A stretch of DNA of 64,000 nucleotides from Labilibaculum sp. Its GTDB lineage: Bacteria; Bacteroidota; Bacteroidia; Bacteroidales; Marinifilaceae. The stretch covers positions 3,823,769-3,887,768 of the forward strand of contig NZ_OY761461.1 of the NCBI RefSeq assembly GCF_963664555.1, written 5' to 3'. The position numbers and the translations under genes were made by a program. Shown here in pieces: positions 16,976-24,937 of the stretch. Under the pieces are notes generated by a model. That model was not told the origin of the DNA, searched no databases, and saw only the letters and a program-made list of their open reading frames with translations. Within the stretch, counting starts at the first letter, position 1. The number at the start of each line of letters is the position of its first letter.

Positions 16976-19900
16976 TTATACTTCCTCTATTTCAGACAGT
17001 TTTCCATAGAGAACAAATGCTTCCACCTTTTCGAATCCAAGTTGTTGAATCAATTTCTTATAAGCTAAAACCTGCTTTTTGTGACTATTCTCCTTATTTT
17101 TTCCGAACTTAAAATCGATAACAACCGCTTCTTTTCCTTTGTAAATAACTCTGTCTGGCCGCTGCACTTCCCCTTTGCCCAAAAGAATATCTCTCTCGTT
17201 AACCACCGTCCAATCTTTCGAAAACCATTCAGACACAATTGGGCCATTTAATAATTCTTTAGCAAAAAGTGAAACTTCCTGAGCTTGAATCTGATCCAGT
17301 TTCCCTTCAAACTGCAACTGAATCACCGCTTTGTCAACGTCCTCTTTGTATTCGATCAGTTGAAACAGCTGATGCAGAATATTTCCTCTGCTTACCGGTG
17401 AAAAGGTCTCCACTGATTCTGCTTCCGAGAAATCAAAATAATCTGCCGAATGCGCCCGTAACTTTAACCGGTCATCGAGCAAAGAAGCAGGATACTCGCT
17501 CCTCTTCTCTTTTGTTTTTTGAGGCTCTTCGGAAACTCTGACTTTCAATTCTCCCAATTCGAAATATTTGCCTTCTTTGTTCCAGTTTTGAGCTAAAGAC
17601 ACAATTTTATTCCCATTAAAATCAGAAGAATAGTTGTCTGAGTTTTCGAAAATGAACAAAAGTAAGTCTGAAATATTTCTCAAATCTCTCTTGCCCGAAA
17701 GTGGTGAATAACTAATAAAAACCTCTTCGGCTCTGGTTTGAGCAACATATAAAAGATTCAGATTATCAATATACGACTGCAGTTTTTCAGTAAAATATTC
17801 CTGATAATAGATGGTTTCCTTCAAACTGCTGCTATATCGAACCGGAAGTACATCCAAAACATCAAAACCTTCTACTTTAGGCTGACACCATAATATATTT
17901 GTGTGCCGGGTATTGTCCAGATCCCAATTGCAAAATGGCAAAATCACCACTTTAAATTCCAAACCTTTCGACTTGTGAATCGTCATGATACGAATTGCAT
18001 CCTGTTGATCTGAAACTGAAATTACTTCCTTGTCTTTTCTCTCTGCCCAATAATCCACGAAAGAATTCAAATCCGGCGCATCTGTTTTTGTAAATCCCAA
18101 CACCAAATCCTGAAAAGCCTCTAAAAACGGAAAGTCCTGTGGTCGATCATTCAATTTAAAAATATGAATTAATTTCTCGACTAAATCATACAAAGCCTGT
18201 CTTTTCAATTCAGGAATATTATCCGTAAATTCATTGGGAAAAACAGATTCAAATGTATTTTCATCTTTAGAAACAGTGTACAATTTATCCTTATCTTCCA
18301 GCTCCTGATTTTGAATGTAAACCTGATATTCCTGCTTTAAAAACCCAAGATTTATTTTATCATCAGGATATACAAAATAGGTAAGCAAATGAGTCAGAAA
18401 ACTAATAACAGAAGAATTCTTTAGGAAGAGAGAATCATTCGATATTACATCGTAATTGACTCCTTCTTTTGCATTTTCGCTTGCGCGATAAGCCATTAAA
18501 GTATCAGCAATCAGCCCCCCTTCTTTCCCATTTCGCACTAAAATAGAAATGTCTCTTGCCTGATAACCCATCTCCTGAAATTGCTCAATTTTCGATGGTA
18601 AATCTTCCAACACCTTCTCAATCCAATCTGAATCATTTTCTTTCTCAATAAAATGGGCTTTTACATATCCTGGAAATTTATTTTTACTTTCAGGAAAATG
18701 CTGATAAACGTCCTGATAAGCACCTGTAATTTTTTCCTGCTCCTCTTTTAATCCATCCGAAATATCTGCTGGAATAGAGGCATTGTATTCGTTCTGCAAA
18801 ATCTGTGCTCCAAGTGCAAACACCGAATTATTATAATTGATCACATTTTTAGAGCTTCGCCAGTTGTAATTCAGCGTCATGCCATTCACACCAAAACCCT
18901 CAAAATCCTGATCCAATTGTTCCGATAATATCTTCCAATCACCATTCCGCCATCTGTAAATGGATTGTTTTACATCTCCTACAACCAAAGAGTGATTCCC
19001 TTCGGCCAAAGAATTTGTCACCAAGGGGCGAAAACTCTCCCACTGCATCGACGATGTATCCTGAAATTCATCTATCATGAAATGCTTGTATACATTCCCT
19101 ATTTTTTCATAAATAAAAGGCGTGTCATTATCTCCAATGATGCTTCGAAGCAAACGACCCGCATCCGAAAGAAGAAAAATATTTTCGCTTTCGGAATACT
19201 CCCTAACCTTTTTAGATAAGTCTGTAAGTATTCCTAATGTATAAATGTAGCTTAATGTTTTATCCGTTGACTTGTACAACATTGACTGCTCATCGTAATG
19301 ATTAACGGCCTTTTTCAACAAATCATTTAATCCGGCATTGCAAGCCTCTCCAACAGCTTGTTTTGTTGAAGAACTTGCTTTCCCTGTTGTCCATTTATCA
19401 GGAGTATCAACCGCCGATCGGGCTCTGATTCCCGGATCCATCTTTCCATCCTTACCTAAACCTGACAAATAACCTGCAACTCCTGCTTTTCCGTAGGCAA
19501 ACTCAGTAATATCTAGTCCGTGCTGAGTCAATATCCTCCTTGTCTCCTCTCCTATTTTATTGAAAAAAGTCTCAAACTCATCCTTTATCTCTTTTAAGAT
19601 TTTACGATAATTTGTCAAGAATTTTTTATCAGAAAGTTTATCAATTAATTTATCTGAGAAATTCTTAAAGTCTTCTTTAAAAACTTCATTTCCCACTTCC
19701 AAAATTTCCTGTTTGAAATTCCAGTTTTTCCCTTCTCTGATTTTCGATTCTGCAAAATCGGTAAGCCACGATCTTAACTGCGGATCCCTGTCTACATCAG
19801 TAAAAAGTAAATCGGCAACCTCATTCAAAACCCTGCGCTGATCCAGTTCAATATTATAACCCATTTGCAGGCCGATTTCGCGGGTAAAAGATCGAACGAC

Positions 19901-20239
19901 TTTCTGAAAGAAACTATCAATGGTAGTAACTGAAAACCGGGAGTAATCGTGAAGTAGTCTGTTTAAAATTTCTTTTGCTCTGGAAACCAGCTCAACAGAA
20001 TTCAGATTGTGTTTTTCTTTTAATTCTTTAGCATAAGGAGAATCATCAGATTTTGACAGAAGATAAATTTCTTTTACAATTCTGGACTTCATCTCATCTG
20101 TAGCTTTATTGGTAAAGGTAACAGCAAGAATACTTTTATAATTTAAGGGATCTTCAAAAACCAAATTTAGATACTCTTTGGTAAGCGTATAGGTCTTTCC
20201 TGACCCTGCTGAAGCTCGATATATGGAAAGTTCGGACAT
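16976..20239 (-). CDS. AddA-like UvrD/Rep-family helicase-nuclease
   Basis: A 1087-residue DNA repair enzyme. The N-terminus has the UvrD Walker A motif RASAGSGKTYTL (~8-19) and an AVTFTNKATDEM motif. Walker B IDEFQDT is at Asp390, VGDVKQSIYRWR follows, and motif V/VI is IRIMTIHKSKGLEFKVV near residue 755. The C-terminus (~1000-1087) has a PD-(D/E)XK RecB-type nuclease core ending VIDFKFG with KKQVLAYKKLI. This domain order matches AddA, the helicase subunit of the AddAB double-strand-break resection enzyme. In many genomes addB is adjacent; no AddB-like gene is visible here, so it would have to be elsewhere. The start at 20239 places the Walker A motif normally. Confidence 0.85.
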   Translation of the reverse strand: MSELSIYRASAGSGKTYTLTKEYLNLVFEDPLNYKSILAVTFTNKATDEMKSRIVKEIYLLSKSDDSPYAKELKEKHNLNSVELVSRAKEILNRLLHDYSRFSVTTIDSFFQKVVRSFTREIGLQMGYNIELDQRRVLNEVADLLFTDVDRDPQLRSWLTDFAESKIREGKNWNFKQEILEVGNEVFKEDFKNFSDKLIDKLSDKKFLTNYRKILKEIKDEFETFFNKIGEETRRILTQHGLDITEFAYGKAGVAGYLSGLGKDGKMDPGIRARSAVDTPDKWTTGKASSSTKQAVGEACNAGLNDLLKKAVNHYDEQSMLYKSTDKTLSYIYTLGILTDLSKKVREYSESENIFLLSDAGRLLRSIIGDNDTPFIYEKIGNVYKHFMIDEFQDTSSMQWESFRPLVTNSLAEGNHSLVVGDVKQSIYRWRNGDWKILSEQLDQDFEGFGVNGMTLNYNWRSSKNVINYNNSVFALGAQILQNEYNASIPADISDGLKEEQEKITGAYQDVYQHFPESKNKFPGYVKAHFIEKENDSDWIEKVLEDLPSKIEQFQEMGYQARDISILVRNGKEGGLIADTLMAYRASENAKEGVNYDVISNDSLFLKNSSVISFLTHLLTYFVYPDDKINLGFLKQEYQVYIQNQELEDKDKLYTVSKDENTFESVFPNEFTDNIPELKRQALYDLVEKLIHIFKLNDRPQDFPFLEAFQDLVLGFTKTDAPDLNSFVDYWAERKDKEVISVSDQQDAIRIMTIHKSKGLEFKVVILPFCNWDLDNTRHTNILWCQPKVEGFDVLDVLPVRYSSSLKETIYYQEYFTEKLQSYIDNLNLLYVAQTRAEEVFISYSPLSGKRDLRNISDLLLFIFENSDNYSSDFNGNKIVSLAQNWNKEGKYFELGELKVRVSEEPQKTKEKRSEYPASLLDDRLKLRAHSADYFDFSEAESVETFSPVSRGNILHQLFQLIEYKEDVDKAVIQLQFEGKLDQIQAQEVSLFAKELLNGPIVSEWFSKDWTVVNERDILLGKGEVQRPDRVIYKGKEAVVIDFKFGKNKENSHKKQVLAYKKLIQQLGFEKVEAFVLYGKLSEIEEV

Positions 20240-20538
20240 ATTCTAATCTATATTTAATCCGAAAATAGTGATAATAATGATGAGGTGAGAAGCAATGTAA
20301 AAATAAAATAGTCTGCAGATTGGTTTCCTCGATTAAATTACCCCCAAACATCAGGAAAACCAAGGTCGAATGCTAATAAAACCTACTCATGTCTTATCAA
20401 AATTTATTTTTCATCTTCATCAACAACAAATACCGCAACATTTTAATAATCATACACGTAACTATCATTACAGGCTCTAAATAACGAACTCTCTAATTGC
20501 TGTGATTTTATCTGTCTGATCTCTTAATTAGTATTGTC
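20240..20538. other. Intergenic region between divergent genes
   Basis: About 300 bases between the AddA-like gene (minus) and the DUF6146 lipoprotein gene (plus). It must hold both promoters. I see no convincing ORF, RNA or strong hairpin in it. Confidence 0.5.
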
Positions 20539-20937
20539 ATGAAAAGAATTGCATATCTATTTTTCATTTTTACGATTGTTTATGGATGTTCAAGCTATTC
20601 TGCATTCAAAACTCCTGTTCCTGTTCAGGATCAAGAAAATGAAATAGCCGTAACGGATAGTGTTGAATACGAGTTACTGATTTTAGATACAGGATTCGAA
20701 TCGTGGTTTGCTACGCGAAATATGATTGAAACTGCGCATTCGGACAACTATTACAAAAACTGGAATCAAATTTACGTTTTGGAGTGGAACCAATTATTTA
20801 TGCAAGGGAATCCCTATATTGATAATTATATAGAATACGATCCTTTGGAAGATTACGGCCTCGAAATTAATTACAAACTGTACAATTACTTTCAATTTGT
20901 GGAAGAAAAAACAGGCATATCATTAGTTCGCAGATAA
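20539..20937 (+). CDS. DUF6146 family lipoprotein
   Basis: A 132-residue protein with a lipoprotein signal (MKRIAYLFFIFTIVYGC, Cys17). The mature part has the pattern of DUF6146, a Bacteroidota-restricted family: YELLILDTGFESWF, a NYYKNWNQIYVLEWN block (~71-85), and a C-terminal DYGLEINYKLYNYFQFVE block (~115-128). Function unknown; it should sit in the periplasm or outer membrane. It stands alone between divergent AddA and convergent DUF3078 genes and ends in a long perfect-stem terminator. Confidence 0.75.
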   Translation: MKRIAYLFFIFTIVYGCSSYSAFKTPVPVQDQENEIAVTDSVEYELLILDTGFESWFATRNMIETAHSDNYYKNWNQIYVLEWNQLFMQGNPYIDNYIEYDPLEDYGLEINYKLYNYFQFVEEKTGISLVRR

Positions 20938-20938
20938 G

Positions 20939-20980
20939 AAAAAGCGGAAGAATCAAACAAATGATTCTTCCGCTTTATAT
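20939..20980 (+). terminator. Terminator between the DUF6146 and DUF3078 genes
   Basis: A perfect 15-bp stem AAAGCGGAAGAATCA (20941-20955) / TGATTCTTCCGCTTT (20962-20976) has A-rich and T-rich flanks on either side, so it can stop transcription of both convergent genes. Confidence 0.85.
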
Positions 20981-21013
20981 TCATTTAACGAAGTACACTC
21001 CCTGTTTGTCAGC

Positions 21014-21898
21014 TTAAAATTTGTAGGCCAATCCGATTCCTATAATTTCTTTGAACTGAATTTTTGGACCTTTGTTAACACCATCCTTATTCACATATTC
21101 AACATCATCATCGTAAACCAAAGATGTATTTATTGTTGCTGTCAGGAAATCATTCACCTTCATATTAATCATTACATCCCACAAAACATCAATATTCCCA
21201 AAGTTTTCGGAATAGTTTGTGAATAAGCCCAAGGCACTCTTCAAATTTACATTTTCAACCAAATCCTTATTCAAAGCCAACTTGGTAAAAGCACCAAATT
21301 CTGCTCTGAATTTATCTCCGGGATCAACACCAAAAGCTCCTTCATCAGATAATTCATCATCGTTAACAATGGTCATTTTACCGGTAACAGGAGAAATATA
21401 AGCCGAAAACACATCGCTTGGTTTGTAATCCATACCCAAAGAAAGAGTAATATATGCAGGTGCCAAAAAGTTGGATACTTTTACATCAGATTCTCCTTCG
21501 GTATTCGAATAGTTGTAGCCTTTTGCAAATTGAGTTTTAAAATCCAACAAAGCACTGTAATACCACTCGCCACCATTCTTGTGACCATATTTGGTTGTAA
21601 AATCAATTTTATCGATGCTTTTACGAACGCCTTGATCGCCTTGTTTTACCAAACCATATTCCAGGTTTAGAGTGTTCTCCCAACTGTTTTTTCCTTTATT
21701 ATAATTCGAAAACAAATTTAGCTGCGCATTGGTTGAAATGGCATTATCACCACCACCCGACCAATTGGTAAGAGATGTTTGTGAGAATGTTAGTGATGCC
21801 AAACCTCCCTTTTTCCAATAAGAAGTATCTTGTTTCTCCTGTGCAGAAACAAATATAGCTGCGCAAATCAGCAACAAAGTAAAACTTAGTTTTTTCAT
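21014..21898 (-). CDS. DUF3078 domain-containing outer-membrane protein
   Basis: A 294-residue protein with a Sec signal (MKKLSFTLLLICAAIFVSAQ). The mature N-terminus carries the DUF3078 hallmark block WKKGGLASLTFSQTSLTNW followed by GGGDNAIS. The rest is alternating beta strands ending in a Phe-terminated strand (IGIGLAYKF), so it should be an outer-membrane beta-barrel. The role of DUF3078 proteins is not known. Monocistronic and convergent with DUF6146; no functional partner seen. Confidence 0.85.
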   Translation of the reverse strand: MKKLSFTLLLICAAIFVSAQEKQDTSYWKKGGLASLTFSQTSLTNWSGGGDNAISTNAQLNLFSNYNKGKNSWENTLNLEYGLVKQGDQGVRKSIDKIDFTTKYGHKNGGEWYYSALLDFKTQFAKGYNYSNTEGESDVKVSNFLAPAYITLSLGMDYKPSDVFSAYISPVTGKMTIVNDDELSDEGAFGVDPGDKFRAEFGAFTKLALNKDLVENVNLKSALGLFTNYSENFGNIDVLWDVMINMKVNDFLTATINTSLVYDDDVEYVNKDGVNKGPKIQFKEIIGIGLAYKF

Positions 21899-22090
21899 CT
21901 TTTAAACTTTTTATTATTCAAATAAATACGGATTTATAAAATGGAACCCATACATAAAAACCATATCGAAGTTAATTCATTTTTACTTTCAAAAAAAACA
22001 CATAACTAATTTTAGGTGTTAAATTACCAGCAATTCGTCAGGGACAATTGGCACTAAGCCAAAAATTGAATACTTTTGCTCTCTGAAAAG

Positions 22091-22096
22091 AAGGAG
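22091..22096 (+). promoter_or_regulatory. Shine-Dalgarno-like AAGGAG before mnmA
   Basis: AAGGAG ends 9 bases before the ATG at 22106. Such sites are rare in this window; it supports the internal Met as the true mnmA start instead of the frame's first ATG at 22076. Confidence 0.6.
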
Positions 22097-22105
22097 AAAT
22101 TACGA

Positions 22106-23278
22106 ATGAAGAAAAAAGTTGTAATCGGATTGTCGGGTGGAGTGGATTCCAGTGTTGCTGCGCATTTACTAATTGAGCAGGGATATGAGGTGGAAGCGCT
22201 TTTTATGCAGAACTGGAACGATACGGTTGGGTTAAAATCCGAAGAATGTCCATTTGAAGAAGATGTACTGTTTGCTCAAATGGTGGCTAAAAAATTGGGA
22301 ATCCCATTTCATTTTGTGGATTTGAGTGTGGAATACCGTGCGAAAGTGATTGATTACATGTTTTCGGAATATGAAAAAGGACGTACTCCCAATCCGGATG
22401 TACTTTGTAACCGGGAAATAAAATTTGATGTATTCCTGAAAAAGGCATTGGAACTGGGAGCTGATTATGTAGCTACCGGTCACTATTGCCAAAAGGAAAC
22501 CATACTAAAAGATGGAAAAGAGATTCATCGGTTAATCGCCGGAGAGGATAATAATAAGGATCAGTCTTATTTCCTTTGTCAATTATCGCAGGAACAATTG
22601 TCAAAAGCGATGTTTCCGATCGGACACATTATAAAACCAGAGGTTCGGGAAATTGCCCGACGCGAAAAAATGGCCTCTGCCGAGAAAAAAGATTCTCAGG
22701 GCATTTGCTTTGTGGGTAAGGTTGATCTTCCGGTTTTCCTGCAGCAAAAGCTGAAAGCGATGAAAGGACAGATCATTGAAATTATGCCCGATAAGGCAGA
22801 TGAGATCATCCCAAAATCGGATGCTTTGGCGGCTATTTCGGCACCGTATCAATTCAAACCTGAACACGGAACTGTTGTAGGGGAACACAATGGTGCTCAC
22901 TTTTTTACTGTGGGTCAAAGAAAAGGCCTAAATGTTGGAGGAAAAAAAGAGCCGTTATTTGTGATCGGAACCGATGTGGTGAAAAACATTGTTTACGTAG
23001 GCATGGGACATGGGCATCCGCTATTGGCAAGAAAAGCGCTCTTCATTCCTAAAAATGAAGTGCATTGGATTCGTGAAGATTTAATGCCGACTGAAGAATG
23101 CGAAAGAAGATACGATATCAGAATAAGATACCGACAGCCTTTGCAAAAGGGGACCATCTATTTCAAAGAAGAAGGTATTTACATTCTGTTTGATGAAGAA
23201 CAACGCGCTGTTGTTTCGGGACAATTTGCTGCCTGGTACGATGAAGGAGAACTGATTGGCTCAGGAGTTATTGACTAG
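22106..23278 (+). CDS. mnmA: tRNA-specific 2-thiouridylase MnmA
   Basis: A 390-residue cytoplasmic enzyme that thiolates U34 of Lys, Glu and Gln tRNAs using ATP and a persulfide sulfur donor. The PP-loop GLSGGVDSS is at residues ~8-16. The two catalytic cysteines are Cys101 in PDVLCNREIKF and Cys201 in QGICFVGKVDL, and the tRNA-binding YVATGHY and GQRKGLNVGG blocks are present. I chose ATG 22106 because it has an AAGGAG leader and puts MKKKVVIG right before the PP-loop. There is a modest insertion (~214-250) between the second Cys and the GEHNGAHFFTVGQRKG block. The gene is monocistronic with its own terminator. Confidence 0.93.
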   Translation: MKKKVVIGLSGGVDSSVAAHLLIEQGYEVEALFMQNWNDTVGLKSEECPFEEDVLFAQMVAKKLGIPFHFVDLSVEYRAKVIDYMFSEYEKGRTPNPDVLCNREIKFDVFLKKALELGADYVATGHYCQKETILKDGKEIHRLIAGEDNNKDQSYFLCQLSQEQLSKAMFPIGHIIKPEVREIARREKMASAEKKDSQGICFVGKVDLPVFLQQKLKAMKGQIIEIMPDKADEIIPKSDALAAISAPYQFKPEHGTVVGEHNGAHFFTVGQRKGLNVGGKKEPLFVIGTDVVKNIVYVGMGHGHPLLARKALFIPKNEVHWIREDLMPTEECERRYDIRIRYRQPLQKGTIYFKEEGIYILFDEEQRAVVSGQFAAWYDEGELIGSGVID

Positions 23279-23281
23279 TCA

Positions 23282-23316
23282 TAAAAAAGCCGTTCACAAT
23301 GAACGGCTTTTTTATT
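23282..23316 (+). terminator. Rho-independent terminator after mnmA
   Basis: Stem AAAAAAGCCGTTCA / TGAACGGCTTTTTT with a 3-4-base loop and T-run, starting 4 bases after the stop codon. The same stem sequence recurs at 24886-24920. Confidence 0.9.
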
Positions 23317-23355
23317 TTAAATGCCATACAAATTCACCACTATCTGTCAAAACCA

Positions 23356-23964
23356 TTATACATCCTGATAAAAATCAGTCTTAAAGATTTTATAATCGAA
23401 CCTTCCGGAACTTACTTTTAATGGCCATTGATCGTATTCAGATAAGGAAAACCCAAATGTTCCTGAAATAATTATTGCAGATTTATCATTGTTGAATCGC
23501 ACATTTCTAAAATATATCTGCCCTATTCCCTTATTATCGTAGATTATCGGTGCATAATTTTCAATGTAATATCCTGCATTTTGATTTTCATCCAAACTTA
23601 TTTTTTGGCCGTTCAAATCAATTAAATCGTCAAATTTGCTAATATTTAAACCCTTTAAATGGAATTCTACAAATGCCTGCGTTCCTTTTGTACTTCCAGA
23701 AAATACAATCATTAAACTGTCTTGTTCCTGCCAGGCTTTTATATAGGGTCTATTGCTGTTCCCGTAAGAAGGAAAACTAATGTAAACCTCCGATTTCCAA
23801 ATTTCATCACCAATATATGCTCCGGCAGCATTGTTCCCTTTTTCGGTGTATTTGGGGAGTCGAGGATCTATTGGATCGGGCACAAATTCAGAAGTACAAG
23901 ATGTAAGAATTATTAGAATAAAACATACAAACAGTCTGATATTATTTACATGTAATTTTTTCAT
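23356..23964 (-). CDS. Bacteroidota lipoprotein, possibly DUF5025-like
   Basis: A 202-residue lipoprotein: signal MKKLHVNNIRLFVCFILIILTSC with lipobox LTSC. The mature N-terminus DPRLPKYTEKGNNAAGAYIG followed by a Trp resembles Bacteroidales lipoproteins of the DUF5025 type, in which a small beta-sandwich follows; family assignment is from memory and moderate. The C-terminal half is beta-rich and ends with IIISGTFGFSLSEYD. Its start overlaps the end of the upstream outer-membrane barrel gene by 23 bases, so the two are coupled and probably form one envelope unit. Function unknown. Confidence 0.65.
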   Translation of the reverse strand: MKKLHVNNIRLFVCFILIILTSCTSEFVPDPIDPRLPKYTEKGNNAAGAYIGDEIWKSEVYISFPSYGNSNRPYIKAWQEQDSLMIVFSGSTKGTQAFVEFHLKGLNISKFDDLIDLNGQKISLDENQNAGYYIENYAPIIYDNKGIGQIYFRNVRFNNDKSAIIISGTFGFSLSEYDQWPLKVSSGRFDYKIFKTDFYQDV

Positions 23965-24589
23965 TGGTAATATTAAATTTAATTCCTAATGCGACTGAAA
24001 TATTCTTTAAATCATGAATTTTACCATTAAAATTTCCAAGATCATCTATATTGTAATAATCAAGAATAGGAAGAACTCCATAAGTAAATCTAATATATAA
24101 ACTCCACTTTTTTTTATAATAATAACTTGTACCCAGCACCAAGCCCAAATCGAACTTATTGTAGGTATCTTTCCATCCTTCAATATTTGCATCTATCATT
24201 TGGCTTAATTCCACTCCTGTTTGCAAAGAAATATTATGAAAAAGTGAATAATCCACCAATATTGGAAAGGATAAATAATCAAACTTAAACTCGTACTCTT
24301 CCTCAAAATTCTGACGATATCCTTTTCTACTAAAGTTGAATTCATTAATTACTGATAATTTTTGTGCATTTCGAAAAGGATAATACTGCACTGCAATACC
24401 ATAATTGTATCCTAATAATGCTTTCTTATTTTCAATCGATACATCATTCCGAATTTTAGAGTAACTCATGTTAGAATGTAATGCAATCTGGGCTTTTGTT
24501 TTTGTATCAAAAAAAATAATCAAAGCAACTGCTGAAAACAAAATCAATAATACCTTTTGAATTTTTTTCATTATCTTTTTTTTCATCAC
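23942..24589 (-). CDS. PorT-family-like outer-membrane beta-barrel protein
   Basis: A 215-residue protein with a positively charged start and hydrophobic signal ending TKAQ (~33). The mature part alternates beta strands of an 8-stranded barrel (outer membrane beta-barrel, PF13568-like): SNMSYSKIR, YNYGIAVQYYPF, SVINEFNFSRKGYRQ, DYLSFPILVDYS, ISLQTGVELSQM and a last strand VALGIKFNI. Several Met codons lie close together; the longest start is kept but Met7 is equally likely. It is translationally coupled to the lipoprotein gene downstream. Two copies of a TGyAAGCTTACA palindrome lie just upstream of its start. Confidence 0.7.
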   Translation of the reverse strand: MMKKKIMKKIQKVLLILFSAVALIIFFDTKTKAQIALHSNMSYSKIRNDVSIENKKALLGYNYGIAVQYYPFRNAQKLSVINEFNFSRKGYRQNFEEEYEFKFDYLSFPILVDYSLFHNISLQTGVELSQMIDANIEGWKDTYNKFDLGLVLGTSYYYKKKWSLYIRFTYGVLPILDYYNIDDLGNFNGKIHDLKNISVALGIKFNITNEKITCK

Positions 24590-24885
24590 ATCTCAAATTA
24601 TTAATCTTAGATTGTGCCCTGCAAGCTTACAAAGAGGACTTTGCTTACGGAAAACTATACATGTAAGCTTACAAATAATCTATATCCTACTGATCTAATC
24701 AGTTATTTTTATGATCACCTATAAACTTACCACATCTTTATTTAACATGCAAATATAATAATCAAATATTAGTTGCAAATTGACAACACTCGCTCAAATT
24801 ACAGCGATATTACAAACTTTTGGGGCAGTGTTTAATGCATCAATCCTTTCTTTTTTATAAAAATTTTACAAACTGGTATAAGACA
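24590..24885. other. Intergenic region upstream of the barrel/lipoprotein pair
   Basis: About 300 bases of AT-rich DNA. Its left part holds the repeated AAGCTTACA motifs listed separately; the right part (24740-24885) shows nothing I can name. A plus-strand open frame starting at 24820 runs through the terminator and antisense to the next gene and is not credible. Confidence 0.5.
24620..24731. promoter_or_regulatory. Cluster of TGyAAGCTTACA palindromes, candidate operators
   Basis: TGCAAGCTTACA (24620-24631) and the perfect palindrome TGTAAGCTTACA (24662-24673) are 42 bases apart, four helical turns. A weaker third copy TATAAACTTACC is at 24720-24731. All lie within 145 bases upstream of the barrel gene start at 24589. 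Regular spacing on one DNA face suggests binding of a dimeric regulator; the regulator is unknown. Confidence 0.45.
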
Positions 24886-24920
24886 CAAAAAAAGCCGTTC
24901 AAATTGAACGGCTTTTTGTT
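24886..24920 (-). terminator. Rho-independent terminator of the six-gene envelope operon
   Basis: Stem AAAAAGCCGTTCAA / TTGAACGGCTTTTT with a tiny loop and A/T tracts on both sides, 18 bases beyond the stop codon of the LTA-synthase-like gene. Its arms match the mnmA terminator. Confidence 0.85.
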
Positions 24921-24937
24921 TGCTGTATGGATTAAAA

